A DNA stretch of 64,000 nucleotides from Neorhizobium galegae bv. officinalis (GTDB lineage: Bacteria; Pseudomonadota; Alphaproteobacteria; Rhizobiales; Rhizobiaceae): contig CCRI01000002.1 of assembly GCA_000985875.1 (NCBI GenBank), positions 1 through 64,000 on the forward strand, in the 5' to 3' direction. How positions within the stretch are numbered: position 1 is the stretch's first letter; every line of letters starts with the position of its first letter. A program made the position numbers and the translations under genes. The notes beneath the pieces were generated by a model. That model saw nothing but the letters and a program-made list of their open reading frames with translations. It was not told where the DNA came from and ran no database searches. This document shows positions 25,138-33,960 of the stretch, piece after piece.

Positions 25138-26475
25138 ATGTCGGATCCCAACTACCATTCGATCGATAGCGACACCTCCATCGGGGGAGAGGCCAGGCGA
25201 GCGGGAATAGGACTGATGCGTCCAATCGCGGTTGTCGCGGGTATCGCCGGTGTTGGTGTCGTCCTCTATTTTCTTGTTGCCGGCGGCGAGCAGGAGCCGG
25301 CAATCGACACGACGCCGCGCGAAGAGTTTCGCCCGGTGCAGACCCCTCGCAACGAAGGCTTTCGAACACCGGCGCCCCCGCCGCTGCCCACGGTGGAAGT
25401 CCCCGAGGCTCCTCCGCCGCCTCCGCCCCCGCCACCGGCCCCGGTCGTCCCGGCAGCCGCCCCGGTTGCGCCTCCGACGGAGGTTGATTGTTCGAGAGGC
25501 AAGAATCCGGACAACCCCAAGTGCATCGAGCTCGCGCGACAGGCCAAGGTTCTGGAACGCGTGCGCTCCTCGGCCATGGTTTTTGATCAATCGGACCAGA
25601 CGAACGGAGCGGCGCACGCATCCGCTGGTGCCTCGGCGGCGGGGCCATTTGGCTCAGGAGCGGGGTCGGGCGCGCAGCGGGCACCTGCCTTGGAGGGCGG
25701 CGGTGCGGTTGATAACGATCGCGCATTCCTGAAGGCGATGGGCGGACAGGGGGTGGAAGTCTCGGTCGCCTCCGAGAACCACCGCACCGATGCCTGGATC
25801 CCGCAGGGCACGATGATCCGCGGAACGCTGGAGACGGCCATCAATTCCGATCTTGCCGGCATGGTGAAGGGGATCGTGCGCGAGGACGTCTATTCCTTCG
25901 ACGGCCGTCGCATTCTCATCCCGGCTGGTTCGTCGCTGATCGGCGACTACAAGTCCGGCGTCGAACGCGGACAGGAGCGCATCCTGATCGTCTGGACGCG
26001 GATGATCCGTGGCGACGGCGTTTCGGTGCAGCTTGGTTCTTATGGCACCGACCGGCTTGGGCGTTCGGGCATGACGGGTGTCGTCGACCGAAAAAACTGG
26101 GAGCGGTTTGGGCCGCCGGTATTGATGACGCTAATCGGCGGCGCCACGCAATACATCGCCCAATTGGGCCAGAGGCAAGACCGCGACATCACCATCGTCA
26201 ACGACAATGGCAGCATCACCCGCATCCCGCAGGACAATGGCGGGACATCGCAGGATCGCGCCCGCGAAATCGCAGCCGAAACCATTGCGTCTGGCATCCA
26301 GCAACTGGGCACGGAAGCGTTTCAGGATAGCCGAAACATCCGGCCGACCATCCACATCCCGCAAGGCTCCGACATCAACGTCTTCGTCACCCGCGATCTC
26401 GATTTCGCCGAGCTCTATCCCGATCCGGTTCGCGAGCGGTTCGACCGCTTGCGCAAGCAGAGATACGGCAAATGA
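25138..26475 (+). CDS. virB10: VirB10 channel scaffold protein
   Basis: 445 residues from ATG 25138, which has AGGAGGG upstream; the frame is open earlier but lacks a site. A membrane helix near residues 25-45 (RPIAVVAGIAGVGVVLYFLV) leads to a Pro-rich linker around 80-105 (PPPPPPPPPAP). The periplasmic C-terminal domain from residue 200 has WIPQGTMIRGTLETAINSDL and LIPAGSSLIGDYKSG, typical of VirB10/TraB. VirB10 spans both membranes and responds to ATP use in the channel. It overlaps virB11 by four bases. Confidence 0.95.
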   Translation: MSDPNYHSIDSDTSIGGEARRAGIGLMRPIAVVAGIAGVGVVLYFLVAGGEQEPAIDTTPREEFRPVQTPRNEGFRTPAPPPLPTVEVPEAPPPPPPPPPAPVVPAAAPVAPPTEVDCSRGKNPDNPKCIELARQAKVLERVRSSAMVFDQSDQTNGAAHASAGASAAGPFGSGAGSGAQRAPALEGGGAVDNDRAFLKAMGGQGVEVSVASENHRTDAWIPQGTMIRGTLETAINSDLAGMVKGIVREDVYSFDGRRILIPAGSSLIGDYKSGVERGQERILIVWTRMIRGDGVSVQLGSYGTDRLGRSGMTGVVDRKNWERFGPPVLMTLIGGATQYIAQLGQRQDRDITIVNDNGSITRIPQDNGGTSQDRAREIAAETIASGIQQLGTEAFQDSRNIRPTIHIPQGSDINVFVTRDLDFAELYPDPVRERFDRLRKQRYGK

Positions 26476-27521
26476 ACGCGCGCCCCGCAATCTCCGCCGA
26501 ACAGCATTTTCTGGCCGAGGCGCTCGAGCCGATCCGGGCCTTCCTAGACGATCCCACCGTCGTCGAGATCTCCTGCCAGCGCAGCAACGAAATCTGGCTT
26601 GAGAAGATCGGCCAGCTCAGCATGTTCATGCAACGGATTGACGGTCTCGACCAGGACGCAATTCGGCACATGGCCTCACGGGCGGCGTCGTTTACCAAGC
26701 AAACCGTCAATGCCGAGAGCCCGCTGTTGTCGGCGACACTCACCGGCGGCGAGCGCGTCCAGTTCGTGCTGCACCCGACCTCGGCAACAGGCCACGCCTT
26801 TTCGATCCGCAAACAGTTCATCCGCTGCTTCGATCTCAACGACTATGAAAAGGCCGGCGCGTTCCGTTTCACCAAGGTTACGGGCGACGACTATATCGAT
26901 GATGTCGATATCGAGCTGTCGGGGTTGCTGCGGGCTGGCAGGGTTCGGGATTTCCTGGAACTTGCGGCGATCAACCACCGCAGCATGCTGATCTCCGGCG
27001 GGACGTCGACCGGCAAGACGACATTCCTCAACACCATGCTGACGGCCATTCCGAACCATGAGCGGTTCATCCTGATGGAGGACACCGCCGAGCTGGAGCC
27101 GTTGCAGCAGAATGTCGTGTCGCTGCTGGTGTCAAAGGGCGGGCAGGGTAAAGCGAAGGTTTCGATGACCGATTTGCTGGCCACGGCACTCCGTCTTCGG
27201 CCCGACCGTATCTTCATGGGCGAGCTGCGCGGCGACGAGGCGTTCGACTTCCTGAATGCCATCAACACCGGGCATCCTGGATCAATGTCGACGATCCATG
27301 CGAACTCGCCCCACCATGCCTTCAACCGTCTTTCGACGCTCGTGCTGAACAGCAGTGTGCACATGGAGCGTGACGATATCATTCGATACATCCGCTCGAT
27401 CATCCCGATCGTGGTCCAATTGAAGAAGAACGATGCCGCCGGCGGCCGCGGTGTCAGCGAAATCTACTTTGCCGATGAGGTGGACGAAGATGGCAAGCGT
27501 ATCCACGCACACCGAGACTGA
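26472..27521 (+). CDS. virB11: VirB11 ATPase
   Basis: 349 residues. Walker A is SGGTSTGKTTFLNTM near residue 176, followed by the Asp box FILMEDTAELEP, Walker B-like RPDRIFMGELRGDEAFDFL and the His box GHPGSMSTIHANSP. These are the hallmarks of VirB11 secretion ATPases, which form hexamers at the inner membrane and switch the system between pilus assembly and DNA transfer. The gene is intact, overlaps virB10 by four bases and virD4 by 32 bases. Confidence 0.96.
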   Translation: MNARPAISAEQHFLAEALEPIRAFLDDPTVVEISCQRSNEIWLEKIGQLSMFMQRIDGLDQDAIRHMASRAASFTKQTVNAESPLLSATLTGGERVQFVLHPTSATGHAFSIRKQFIRCFDLNDYEKAGAFRFTKVTGDDYIDDVDIELSGLLRAGRVRDFLELAAINHRSMLISGGTSTGKTTFLNTMLTAIPNHERFILMEDTAELEPLQQNVVSLLVSKGGQGKAKVSMTDLLATALRLRPDRIFMGELRGDEAFDFLNAINTGHPGSMSTIHANSPHHAFNRLSTLVLNSSVHMERDDIIRYIRSIIPIVVQLKKNDAAGGRGVSEIYFADEVDEDGKRIHAHRD

Positions 27522-30309
27522 CCGGCCAAGATGGACCGGTCTGCAGAGAGCCTCGCTGTTCACGTTGCCGCTCGTGTTTTTCAGCATCGGCATGCTCTGG
27601 CTGGCCTTTTTCACGCTGATCTACGACGCTTATATATCCTCTTTTGGTTCGGCCTCCTACTTCGGCTATGTCACACAGGTGCGCTTCGTCGATGCAATTC
27701 GCTACACGTTGTCGATCATCTACACCCGCAACACGATCGGATTATCCCTCCTGGCGTTTGCCCTTTCCTCGCCGTTTCTGTTTTTTCTCCTTTCCCTCTG
27801 GATGCTGAAAGGAGGACGGGCGCTGTCGCGCAAGATCCTCTACCTTTTGCATGTCCGGTCGATGTTCAGCCTGATCACTCACACTGCTCTCATCTTCGCA
27901 GCCGCCTATGCCGGCGTCATTGCCTACGGCGTCGGCTTCTATCTCGTCGCAACCAAGGCTGGTGAATATGCCGAGATTGCCAAGTATTTCGGCAATCATC
28001 TCGCTGCCATGTATCAGGCGCCGTTCGGGGCCACCGACGCAGCCGGCGCGTATCAAAAGCCCTCCCGGCAGACGGTGCTCGCCACGCTTGGTGGTCTGGC
28101 CGCCGCCGGCGCTCTGATAGGATTTCCAATCGGCGCGACAATCCAAAAGCGTCACCGGATGATCATGGGCAAGGCACGCCTGGCGACCCTGAAAGATGCC
28201 TCTGACTTTCGGCTGCGCGACAAGCATGGCATCGTGCTCGGACTGAAGCAGGGACTTCTGCTGCGCAATGATGGCGACCAACACGTCATGGTCATCGGCT
28301 CGCCAGGGCAGGGCAAGTCGCGTGGCTTCGTCATTCCGACGATGATGAGTTTTCAAGGGTCGCAGGTCGTGCTCGACATGAGCGGCGAATTGTTCGCGGA
28401 GACATCGGGATATCTGAAGGACAAGGGATACGAGATTTTCCTGCTGGCGCCGGGATCGAGGTTCACAGACGGCTACAATCCGCTCGACCTGATCAGCACT
28501 GATCCGAACCAGAGGATTACCGATCTGCAGAAAATGACGCAGATGCTGTTGCCGGAGCGGCTTCGGTCGAACTCCTCCGACTTTTGGGAGGAGAGCGCGA
28601 GAATTCTGCTCACCGCGATGCTGGGTTTTGTTCTTGAGTGCCCAGACACGCGCAAATCGCTCAGCGAACTCTACCGGATTCTCAACTCAATGTCGGATGA
28701 GCGCAAGGCGATCATCCAATTGCTGGAAAATTACGAGCCGGTGCTCTCCGACCAGACCCGCATGCAACTCACCAAATTCGCCGGTCGTCACGAAAAGCTC
28801 GGCGAAGGAATCGCGGCAGAGATCGTCGCCAAGCTCAATTTCCTGCAGAACCCGCTGGTCGAGGCGCTGACCTCGATCACCACTATCCCGATCGACGCCA
28901 TCCGAAAGCGTAGGCTCGTGATCTACGTCCAGGCCGACTGGAATGCGATGCAGATCTACGAGCGGCTGATCTCGATCTTCATCCAGCAGATGGCCGACAA
29001 GCTCGTGCAGATGGGCGAATTACGCAATGGCGAGCACGAAGTTCTGATGATGCTCGACGAGTTCGGCAATGGCGGTCGCATCGACACGGTCCTGACACTC
29101 GCCCCTCTGATCCGCAAGAACGGGGTGCGCTTCGTCTTCATCCTTCAGGACGGCGCTCAGCTTGAGCGATTGTACCAGCGCGCCGGCCAGAAGATCCTGA
29201 TGGGCGCTTCAACGATCAAGATATTCATGAATTTCCAGAACCAGGACGATGCGACCGCTGTCTCGTTGGCCGCTGGCAAGACGACAGAGTGGGTCGAGCA
29301 ATCATCCTATTCCCATCGTCATGGCCGTAGGCAGCGCTCGGTGTCGAAAATGCCGGTTGCCGTGGATCTTCTTCCGGTCAACACGCTGATGATGATGAAG
29401 CCCGAGGAGGCGATCCTGCAGGTCACCGGCATGCCGCTGATGCGCATCATGAAACTGGATTCCGGCGGAGAGAGGATGTTTGCGAAGGTGCGGAGATTCA
29501 AGATGGTGACAAGGCCCTGTCTGAAGCCTGTCGAGTGGACGATTGCCGACAGTGACAACTTCAAACCGGCCGTCCCGTTGGCGACGAAAGCGCCGAAGCG
29601 AACGGATCAGACAGGCTCGCGAGGTGCGGCGGCTGACGTCGATTTTACTGCGGTCGAACGCCCTCGACAGGCCCACAATGTACGCGTCATCGTCAAGGAA
29701 GGTGTTCGCCATGTCTACATTTCCTCGCTCGATGAACTGCGCCGTCGCCTGGGTCTCGATGAGAAACGAGTAGTAGGTGTGGCCGAAGAAGATCTTCGAA
29801 ATGAGGAACAGCAGCCGGGACAGAAGCAGGCATCTGGCGCTGCTGCCTGGAAAGATAAGCACCGCGGCAGGAATGGACCTCGCGCCAAGCCTGCCGATGA
29901 TGTCGATCTCGATCTCGATCTCGATCTCGATATCGACGAGGAGAAGCTCAATCGAAGTGTCTACGCGGCTCCTGCTGTAAAACGGAGCAAGCAACGGAGC
30001 GATTCATCTGTCGCCGCAGATCCAAACCTCAACCGGAGATCGGATACGCCGGTGCTTCGACGTCAGGAAGTCAGAGAGGCATTCGGAGGGGATCTTCAGG
30101 CCTTGAATGAAGCGATCTTCCGGCAGGCAGAGGAGAGTGTAATGGAGCCAGCGAAACTAAATACAGACGTCGAACTCCTGATAGACGCCCTCTCGGGCCG
30201 CCTGAGGGGGGACAGTTCAAGAGCCTATCTGCGCGAATTCGCTGACCTAGCGCGCGATCCGCTGCGCGAAGATGAGGAGCAATCCGAAGCCGAGCGGCGT
30301 GACGGGTAG
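27490..30309 (+). CDS. virD4: VirD4/TraG coupling protein with long acidic C-terminal tail
   Basis: 939 residues from ATG 27490 within the virB11 end. The N-terminus has membrane segments (LFTLPLVFFSIGMLWLAFFT; SLLALALSSPFLFFLLSLW-like). Walker A is IGSPGQGKSRGFVIPTMMS near residue 270, and LMMLDEFGNGG is Walker B. Coupling proteins bind the relaxase-DNA complex and pump it into the T4SS. After about residue 690 there is a 250-residue hydrophilic tail with a Asp-Leu repeat near 803-814, longer than in Agrobacterium VirD4 (about 670). The tail may recruit substrates. It is the last core gene of the operon. Confidence 0.92.
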   Translation: MASVSTHTETDRPRWTGLQRASLFTLPLVFFSIGMLWLAFFTLIYDAYISSFGSASYFGYVTQVRFVDAIRYTLSIIYTRNTIGLSLLAFALSSPFLFFLLSLWMLKGGRALSRKILYLLHVRSMFSLITHTALIFAAAYAGVIAYGVGFYLVATKAGEYAEIAKYFGNHLAAMYQAPFGATDAAGAYQKPSRQTVLATLGGLAAAGALIGFPIGATIQKRHRMIMGKARLATLKDASDFRLRDKHGIVLGLKQGLLLRNDGDQHVMVIGSPGQGKSRGFVIPTMMSFQGSQVVLDMSGELFAETSGYLKDKGYEIFLLAPGSRFTDGYNPLDLISTDPNQRITDLQKMTQMLLPERLRSNSSDFWEESARILLTAMLGFVLECPDTRKSLSELYRILNSMSDERKAIIQLLENYEPVLSDQTRMQLTKFAGRHEKLGEGIAAEIVAKLNFLQNPLVEALTSITTIPIDAIRKRRLVIYVQADWNAMQIYERLISIFIQQMADKLVQMGELRNGEHEVLMMLDEFGNGGRIDTVLTLAPLIRKNGVRFVFILQDGAQLERLYQRAGQKILMGASTIKIFMNFQNQDDATAVSLAAGKTTEWVEQSSYSHRHGRRQRSVSKMPVAVDLLPVNTLMMMKPEEAILQVTGMPLMRIMKLDSGGERMFAKVRRFKMVTRPCLKPVEWTIADSDNFKPAVPLATKAPKRTDQTGSRGAAADVDFTAVERPRQAHNVRVIVKEGVRHVYISSLDELRRRLGLDEKRVVGVAEEDLRNEEQQPGQKQASGAAAWKDKHRGRNGPRAKPADDVDLDLDLDLDIDEEKLNRSVYAAPAVKRSKQRSDSSVAADPNLNRRSDTPVLRRQEVREAFGGDLQALNEAIFRQAEESVMEPAKLNTDVELLIDALSGRLRGDSSRAYLREFADLARDPLREDEEQSEAERRDG
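29899..29934 (+). repeat. Hexanucleotide tandem repeat in virD4
   Basis: Six six-base units (GATGTC, GATCTC four times, GATATC) encode alternating Asp with Val, Leu or Ile in the coupling-protein tail. Slippage changes would alter tail length in frame. Confidence 0.85.
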
Positions 30310-30334
30310 CGCGCCCGACGAACAGGAGAACAAT

Positions 30335-30682
30335 ATGGTCAAGATCAGACACCTCTCGGGTCGTCATCTTGCGGGCGAGCAAAGTCTCGACCGGATCGTT
30401 GCCGCCGCCAGGGCCGATCCCGGCCTCTGGCTGATGGTAAAAGAACGCGAAATGGAAATGCGCGCGCTAAGCGGCGAGTTCCAGCGCCTCGATGCGGACC
30501 CGAGCGACCTCGACCACCTGTTTCCGACCAGGCTGACGCCGCGGCTAGCGGAGCTTGTCGAGGAACTCGTGTCGCGCATCTTCGGAAGCTGCCCTCCCGA
30601 AATGCTGGGCCCCGTTCAGGAAGCCCTGCTTGATACCGCGAAACGAGAGCTGGAGGCGTGCAGGCAGCACGATGACCGATAG
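30335..30682 (+). CDS. Hypothetical protein after virD4
   Basis: 115 residues from ATG 30335, with CAGGAG upstream; longer in-frame starts overlap virD4 and are not preferred. Basic N-terminus (MVKIRHLSGRHLAGEQSLDR) and a helical body, with a single C-terminal CRQHDDR. No signal peptide or membrane helix. It follows the coupling-protein gene by 25 bp in the same direction, so it is probably the last gene of the virB transcript. I do not recognise the family; similarly placed small genes occur in rhizobial T4SS operons. Confidence 0.6.
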   Translation: MVKIRHLSGRHLAGEQSLDRIVAAARADPGLWLMVKEREMEMRALSGEFQRLDADPSDLDHLFPTRLTPRLAELVEELVSRIFGSCPPEMLGPVQEALLDTAKRELEACRQHDDR

Positions 30683-31227
30683 TGGCCTACCTGCCGGGTG
30701 GTAAACTTATTCGACCGCTCAAAGGTGGATAATCACGACACGTCAAGAGGTGGACATGACGGAATTTTATCCCGCTCTTGTTGGGGGAATAGCCGCTGGA
30801 CTGTGTGTATGGGGCGCGCAGACTCTTGATAAATCCTATTGGGCCTGCGGCAGCCGCAGCAGGAAGTTCTCTAGGCGTAGTAATTGGGCAAAAGCTGATT
30901 TCTCGATGAGGTCTGACCGACAATTAACAGGGCCTCGGCAATATCGCGAAACTCGGTCGCGAAACTCTGCAGACTGGGTCAAAAGCCCGCAAGAGACGGT
31001 GACCGGCTTACCGCTTAACCGAGCCGCCCGGCGATCCGTGCCACTTCAGCCCCTCGGGCAGCTTCACCGTCATCGTGGTGGCGTCGGCGGACAACGCCGA
31101 TCTCGGGTAGTTTAAGAGAGACGTGCGGAGTAACTGACATCTCAAATTAACTGCTAAATCTCAAATAATGTGCTGTGCTATCTCTTTGAAATGGTTGCAG
31201 GCATAGTTTCACTATTGACTGCCAAAA
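30683..31227. other. Region with only a broken small gene
   Basis: 545 bp. The left part holds a frameshifted small membrane-protein reading frame, listed separately. On the minus strand around 31010-31080 a stretch reads ADATTMTVKLPEGLKWHGSP before a stop, which is protein-like but has no clear start; it may be a remnant. The rest, near the LysR gene, shows nothing. Confidence 0.4.
30756..30909 (+). pseudogene. Small membrane protein, probably frameshifted
   Basis: ATG 30756 with AGAGGTGG upstream begins MTEFYPALVGGIAAGLCVWG. The continuing frame is unlike a protein, whereas a shift of one base near 30830 leads into LINPIGPAAAAGSSLGVVIG then QKLISR and a stop at 30907-30909. Together they read as a small Gly/Ala-rich membrane protein of about 50 residues. 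A one-base deletion or a sequencing error would explain it. Function unknown. Confidence 0.45.
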
Positions 31228-32155
31228 TCATTCCGATTCTAAGCGGTGCCATGGCACGCCGTTCTCGAACATAGCCGTCACCCACCGGATGAATGCTTCA
31301 GTTCGCGCCGGCGCGAACTCCTTGGACGGCCGGACAAGATAGATTCCCTCGTTTGCAAGAAACCGCCAATCTGGCAGCGCCTGAACTAATGTGCCTTTCT
31401 CGAAATCGCGTGACATCGACCAGTCTCCGAATGCGACGATGCCGATGCCCTGCCTTGCTGCTTCGAGCAACGCACCGATGTCGTTCGAGCGATAGTTTCC
31501 GTTAGGTAGGACTGTCTCGCGAAGGCTACCTTTCCGCAGCTTCCATTCCCGGGATGATACTGGCCCCGTGTATCGCAGCAGATTGTGAGCTGCGAGGTCC
31601 TTGGGGTGGCGGGGAGTTCCGCGCCGCTCCAGATAGCTTGGTGACGCCAAGAACAATGTGATGATCCGCGAGTTTGCGTGCGATCAACCGGCTATCGCCA
31701 AGCGTTCCGAGACGGAGCGCCGCGTCGAAGCCCTCACCAACGAGGTCGACGAAGCGCTCGGCGTAGTCGACCTCGATATCGAGCCCGGGGTACTGGTGGG
31801 CAAAATCCGGCAGCGCAGGCGCCAGCCATAGCCGCCCCATGGCAGCCGGGAAAGCAAGACGCAACCGCCCACGCAATTCTGATCCACCGGCCACAGCCTC
31901 CTGCTCGGCTTCGAACATGGCGGCGGCGGCGTTTTCCAGCCGCTCAGTGAGGCGTGCACCCACGTCCGTCAGGCGCACCCGTCTCGTCGTCCTCTCGATG
32001 AGACGCACCCCCAGCCGACGCTCGAGTGCGGCGATGCGCTTCGAAACGATCGTTGGATGACGTGCAAGAGCTATACCTGCTGCGTTGAACGAGCCTGTTC
32101 GAGCCACGGCCAGCAAAGCCGAGTATTCGTCCGCGCGACCTTGATCCAACTCCAT
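31228..32155 (-). pseudogene. LysR-family regulator, frameshifted
   Basis: Two overlapping frames make one LysR protein. The first (ATG 32155, EYSALLAVARTGSFNAAGIA HTH region) runs into the effector domain and loses frame after ARKLADHHIV near 31652-31658. The second frame resumes as FLASPSYLERRGTPRHPKDL and continues to a normal C-terminus (FENGVPWHRLESE, stop at 31228). One added base restores an about 305-residue LysR protein. The HTH half could still be translated but would lack most of the ligand domain. The gene is divergent from the SMP-30 gene with a 163-bp gap, a usual regulator-target layout. Confidence 0.8.
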
Positions 32156-32318
32156 ATGATAACTGTCTTCTCAGTCCCGCTATGCCATGTCTATTGCTGC
32201 ATCCTATGCAGTTATGTGCGGCGCTGCACGTGGTTTTTCGGCTGAAGAAAGAGGGATATCGGATAATTCCGGCCTGTTTCGAGGGCCAATCTATCCTCGT
32301 GAACCTTGGAGTGATCAA

Positions 32319-33380
32319 GTGATCTACCTAAAAAGCGTTTGGGGTCTAAAGCCAAAATGGCGTGCCATGGCTGCTGCCGCCGTCATCATTGGAACGACCG
32401 CGACGTTGTCGCCCGCAGCCGAGACAAAGACCGCTGCGCTTGTCGCAGGCCCCATTGTCGCCTCCGGAGCCAAGCTTGAGAAGCTCTTCGATGGCGGTTA
32501 CTGGACAGAGGGCCCAGCAGTCGGTCCAGATGGCAGGATCTATTTCTGCGACTTAACCATGACTTTTGCCACAGGTATGGAGGCCGGCAACATCTGGGTC
32601 TATGATCCTGCCAAAGGTCAGACCTCTCTGTACCGCTCGCCGAGCGGTATGGCAGCCGGAATCAAGTTCGACCATGACGGTAACATGGTTGTCACTGAGG
32701 GTGCCGATTTTGGCGGTCGAAGCGTTATCCGGACCGACGCGAAAACCGGTCGCTCGACCATTCTTGCCGGCCTTTACAAAGGCCGTCCCTTCAACGCTCC
32801 CAATGATTTGGACATCGACGACAAGGGGCGCATCTACTTCACCGACCCGCGCTATTTCGGTTATGAGACAATCCAGCAGCCCGTATCGGGCGTATATCGC
32901 ATCGACCCCGATGGCTCCGTTCATCTTATTCTCGCTGATATAGCTCGACCAAACGGTATTGCACTCTCGCCGGATCAGAAGACCCTTTACGTGGCCGAAC
33001 TCGATCCCCTGCTGAGTGATTGGCGCATCGATAAGGTCCCGCAGGCGAGCGGAGCAATGCGACTGCTGGCTTACGACCTCGCAGCCGGCGGTGCCGCCAG
33101 CAATCAGAGAGTTCTCGTCGACTACGGGAAAGAGACCGGCCCTGACGGCATTGCGGTGGATTCGGCTGGCAACATCTACGCTGCGGTCTCCGCAGCCAGT
33201 CGGCTGGGCGTTGGAATTTACAGCCCGGATGGAAAGGAGATTGCATTTGTTCCTGTGCCAGATGTAAACGCGGTGACGAATATTGCACTGGCCTCACAGG
33301 GTGGTCGGACCTGGCTCTACATTACCGCGACCAAGGGACTCTACCGCATCGAGACAAAGATACTTGGACGGGCGCGATAA
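32319..33380 (+). CDS. Exported SMP-30/gluconolactonase-family protein
   Basis: 353 residues from GTG 32319, chosen because GGAG lies eight bases before it and the result has a good signal peptide (MIYLKSVWGLKPKWRAMAAA, cleaved near AAET). The body is a six-bladed beta-propeller of the SMP-30/gluconolactonase/LRE family: TEGPAVGPDGRIYFCD near 65-80, FNAPNDLDIDDKGRIYFTDP near 150-170, and RPNGIALSPDQKTLYVAE near 205-225. The Glu at TEGP and Asn at NAPNDL are where metal ligands usually sit. It would act in the periplasm on a lactone; the substrate is unknown. Probably controlled by the divergent LysR gene, which is broken. Confidence 0.85.
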   Translation: MIYLKSVWGLKPKWRAMAAAAVIIGTTATLSPAAETKTAALVAGPIVASGAKLEKLFDGGYWTEGPAVGPDGRIYFCDLTMTFATGMEAGNIWVYDPAKGQTSLYRSPSGMAAGIKFDHDGNMVVTEGADFGGRSVIRTDAKTGRSTILAGLYKGRPFNAPNDLDIDDKGRIYFTDPRYFGYETIQQPVSGVYRIDPDGSVHLILADIARPNGIALSPDQKTLYVAELDPLLSDWRIDKVPQASGAMRLLAYDLAAGGAASNQRVLVDYGKETGPDGIAVDSAGNIYAAVSAASRLGVGIYSPDGKEIAFVPVPDVNAVTNIALASQGGRTWLYITATKGLYRIETKILGRAR

Positions 33381-33957
33381 CATTGTCTGGCGCCACTGCT
33401 CGCACGGTCGCTACCGACGGGGCGGGCATGCGATGATCGTCGTCATCGTCCTGATCCTCGTCAGCACCCACCTCATCCATTCGATGCTCGATCGCGAGAG
33501 CGTCGATGGTCAACACCATCCGGTCTTTCACGTCGAGATCGGTCAGAGCCAGCAGCGAAGCCCGCACGATCTTCTTGCCGGTGGAATATCCGGCACATGG
33601 ATGTCATAAACAACCCAGCCGAACACGATCGATGACAGTCGAGCGGCAACTGTCGCCGTTGCGTCGAACAAAAAGGCTGCAGTGAATGCGGCCTTTTTTC
33701 ATGTGGGTCCTCATGACCCGGAGATTACTGTTGGACTCGCCTAGACGACTGCGACTGTATAACGGCCTGACCTTGCGCGGAACTCGGTGCGCCGCGGCAT
33801 TCTTCCTTGTGACTCACCAATCGGCCCTAGTCCCGATCCGGCATTGAATTGAATTTCATGCATCGTGGCCTGATTGTATCGATTTTCATTGTCTGAGATT
33901 GATTTTCATGACATTCATCGTCTGACGATCGTTTTTCGCGAGCGAGTATCGAAATTC
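33381..33957. other. Region with remnants, a terminator and repeats
   Basis: 577 bp. On the minus strand 33400-33590 reads TGKKIVRASLLALTDLDVKD onward, protein-like and acidic, but its upstream end meets a stop, so it is probably a gene remnant. A terminator lies at 33670-33699 and four spaced TTCATG repeats precede the Fic gene. Confidence 0.4.
33670..33699 (+). terminator. Intrinsic terminator
   Basis: AAAAAGGCTGCA at 33670-33681 pairs with TGCGGCCTTTTT at 33687 onward with one G-T pair, ending in a T-run. It would stop transcripts coming from the SMP-30 side. Confidence 0.75.
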
Positions 33958-33960
33958 ATG
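33849..33960 (+). repeat. Four phased TTCATG repeats upstream of the Fic gene
   Basis: Copies of (T/C)GA(A/T)(A/T)TTCAT(G) start at 33849, 33879, 33899 and 33949, with spacings of 30, 20 and 50 bp. The last copy contains the Fic start codon. They may be operator sites for autoregulation. Confidence 0.55.

Noticed and set aside
33849..33960. Repeats that might be a CRISPR array
   Set aside because: Units are only about 12 bp with unequal spacers, and no cas gene is present.
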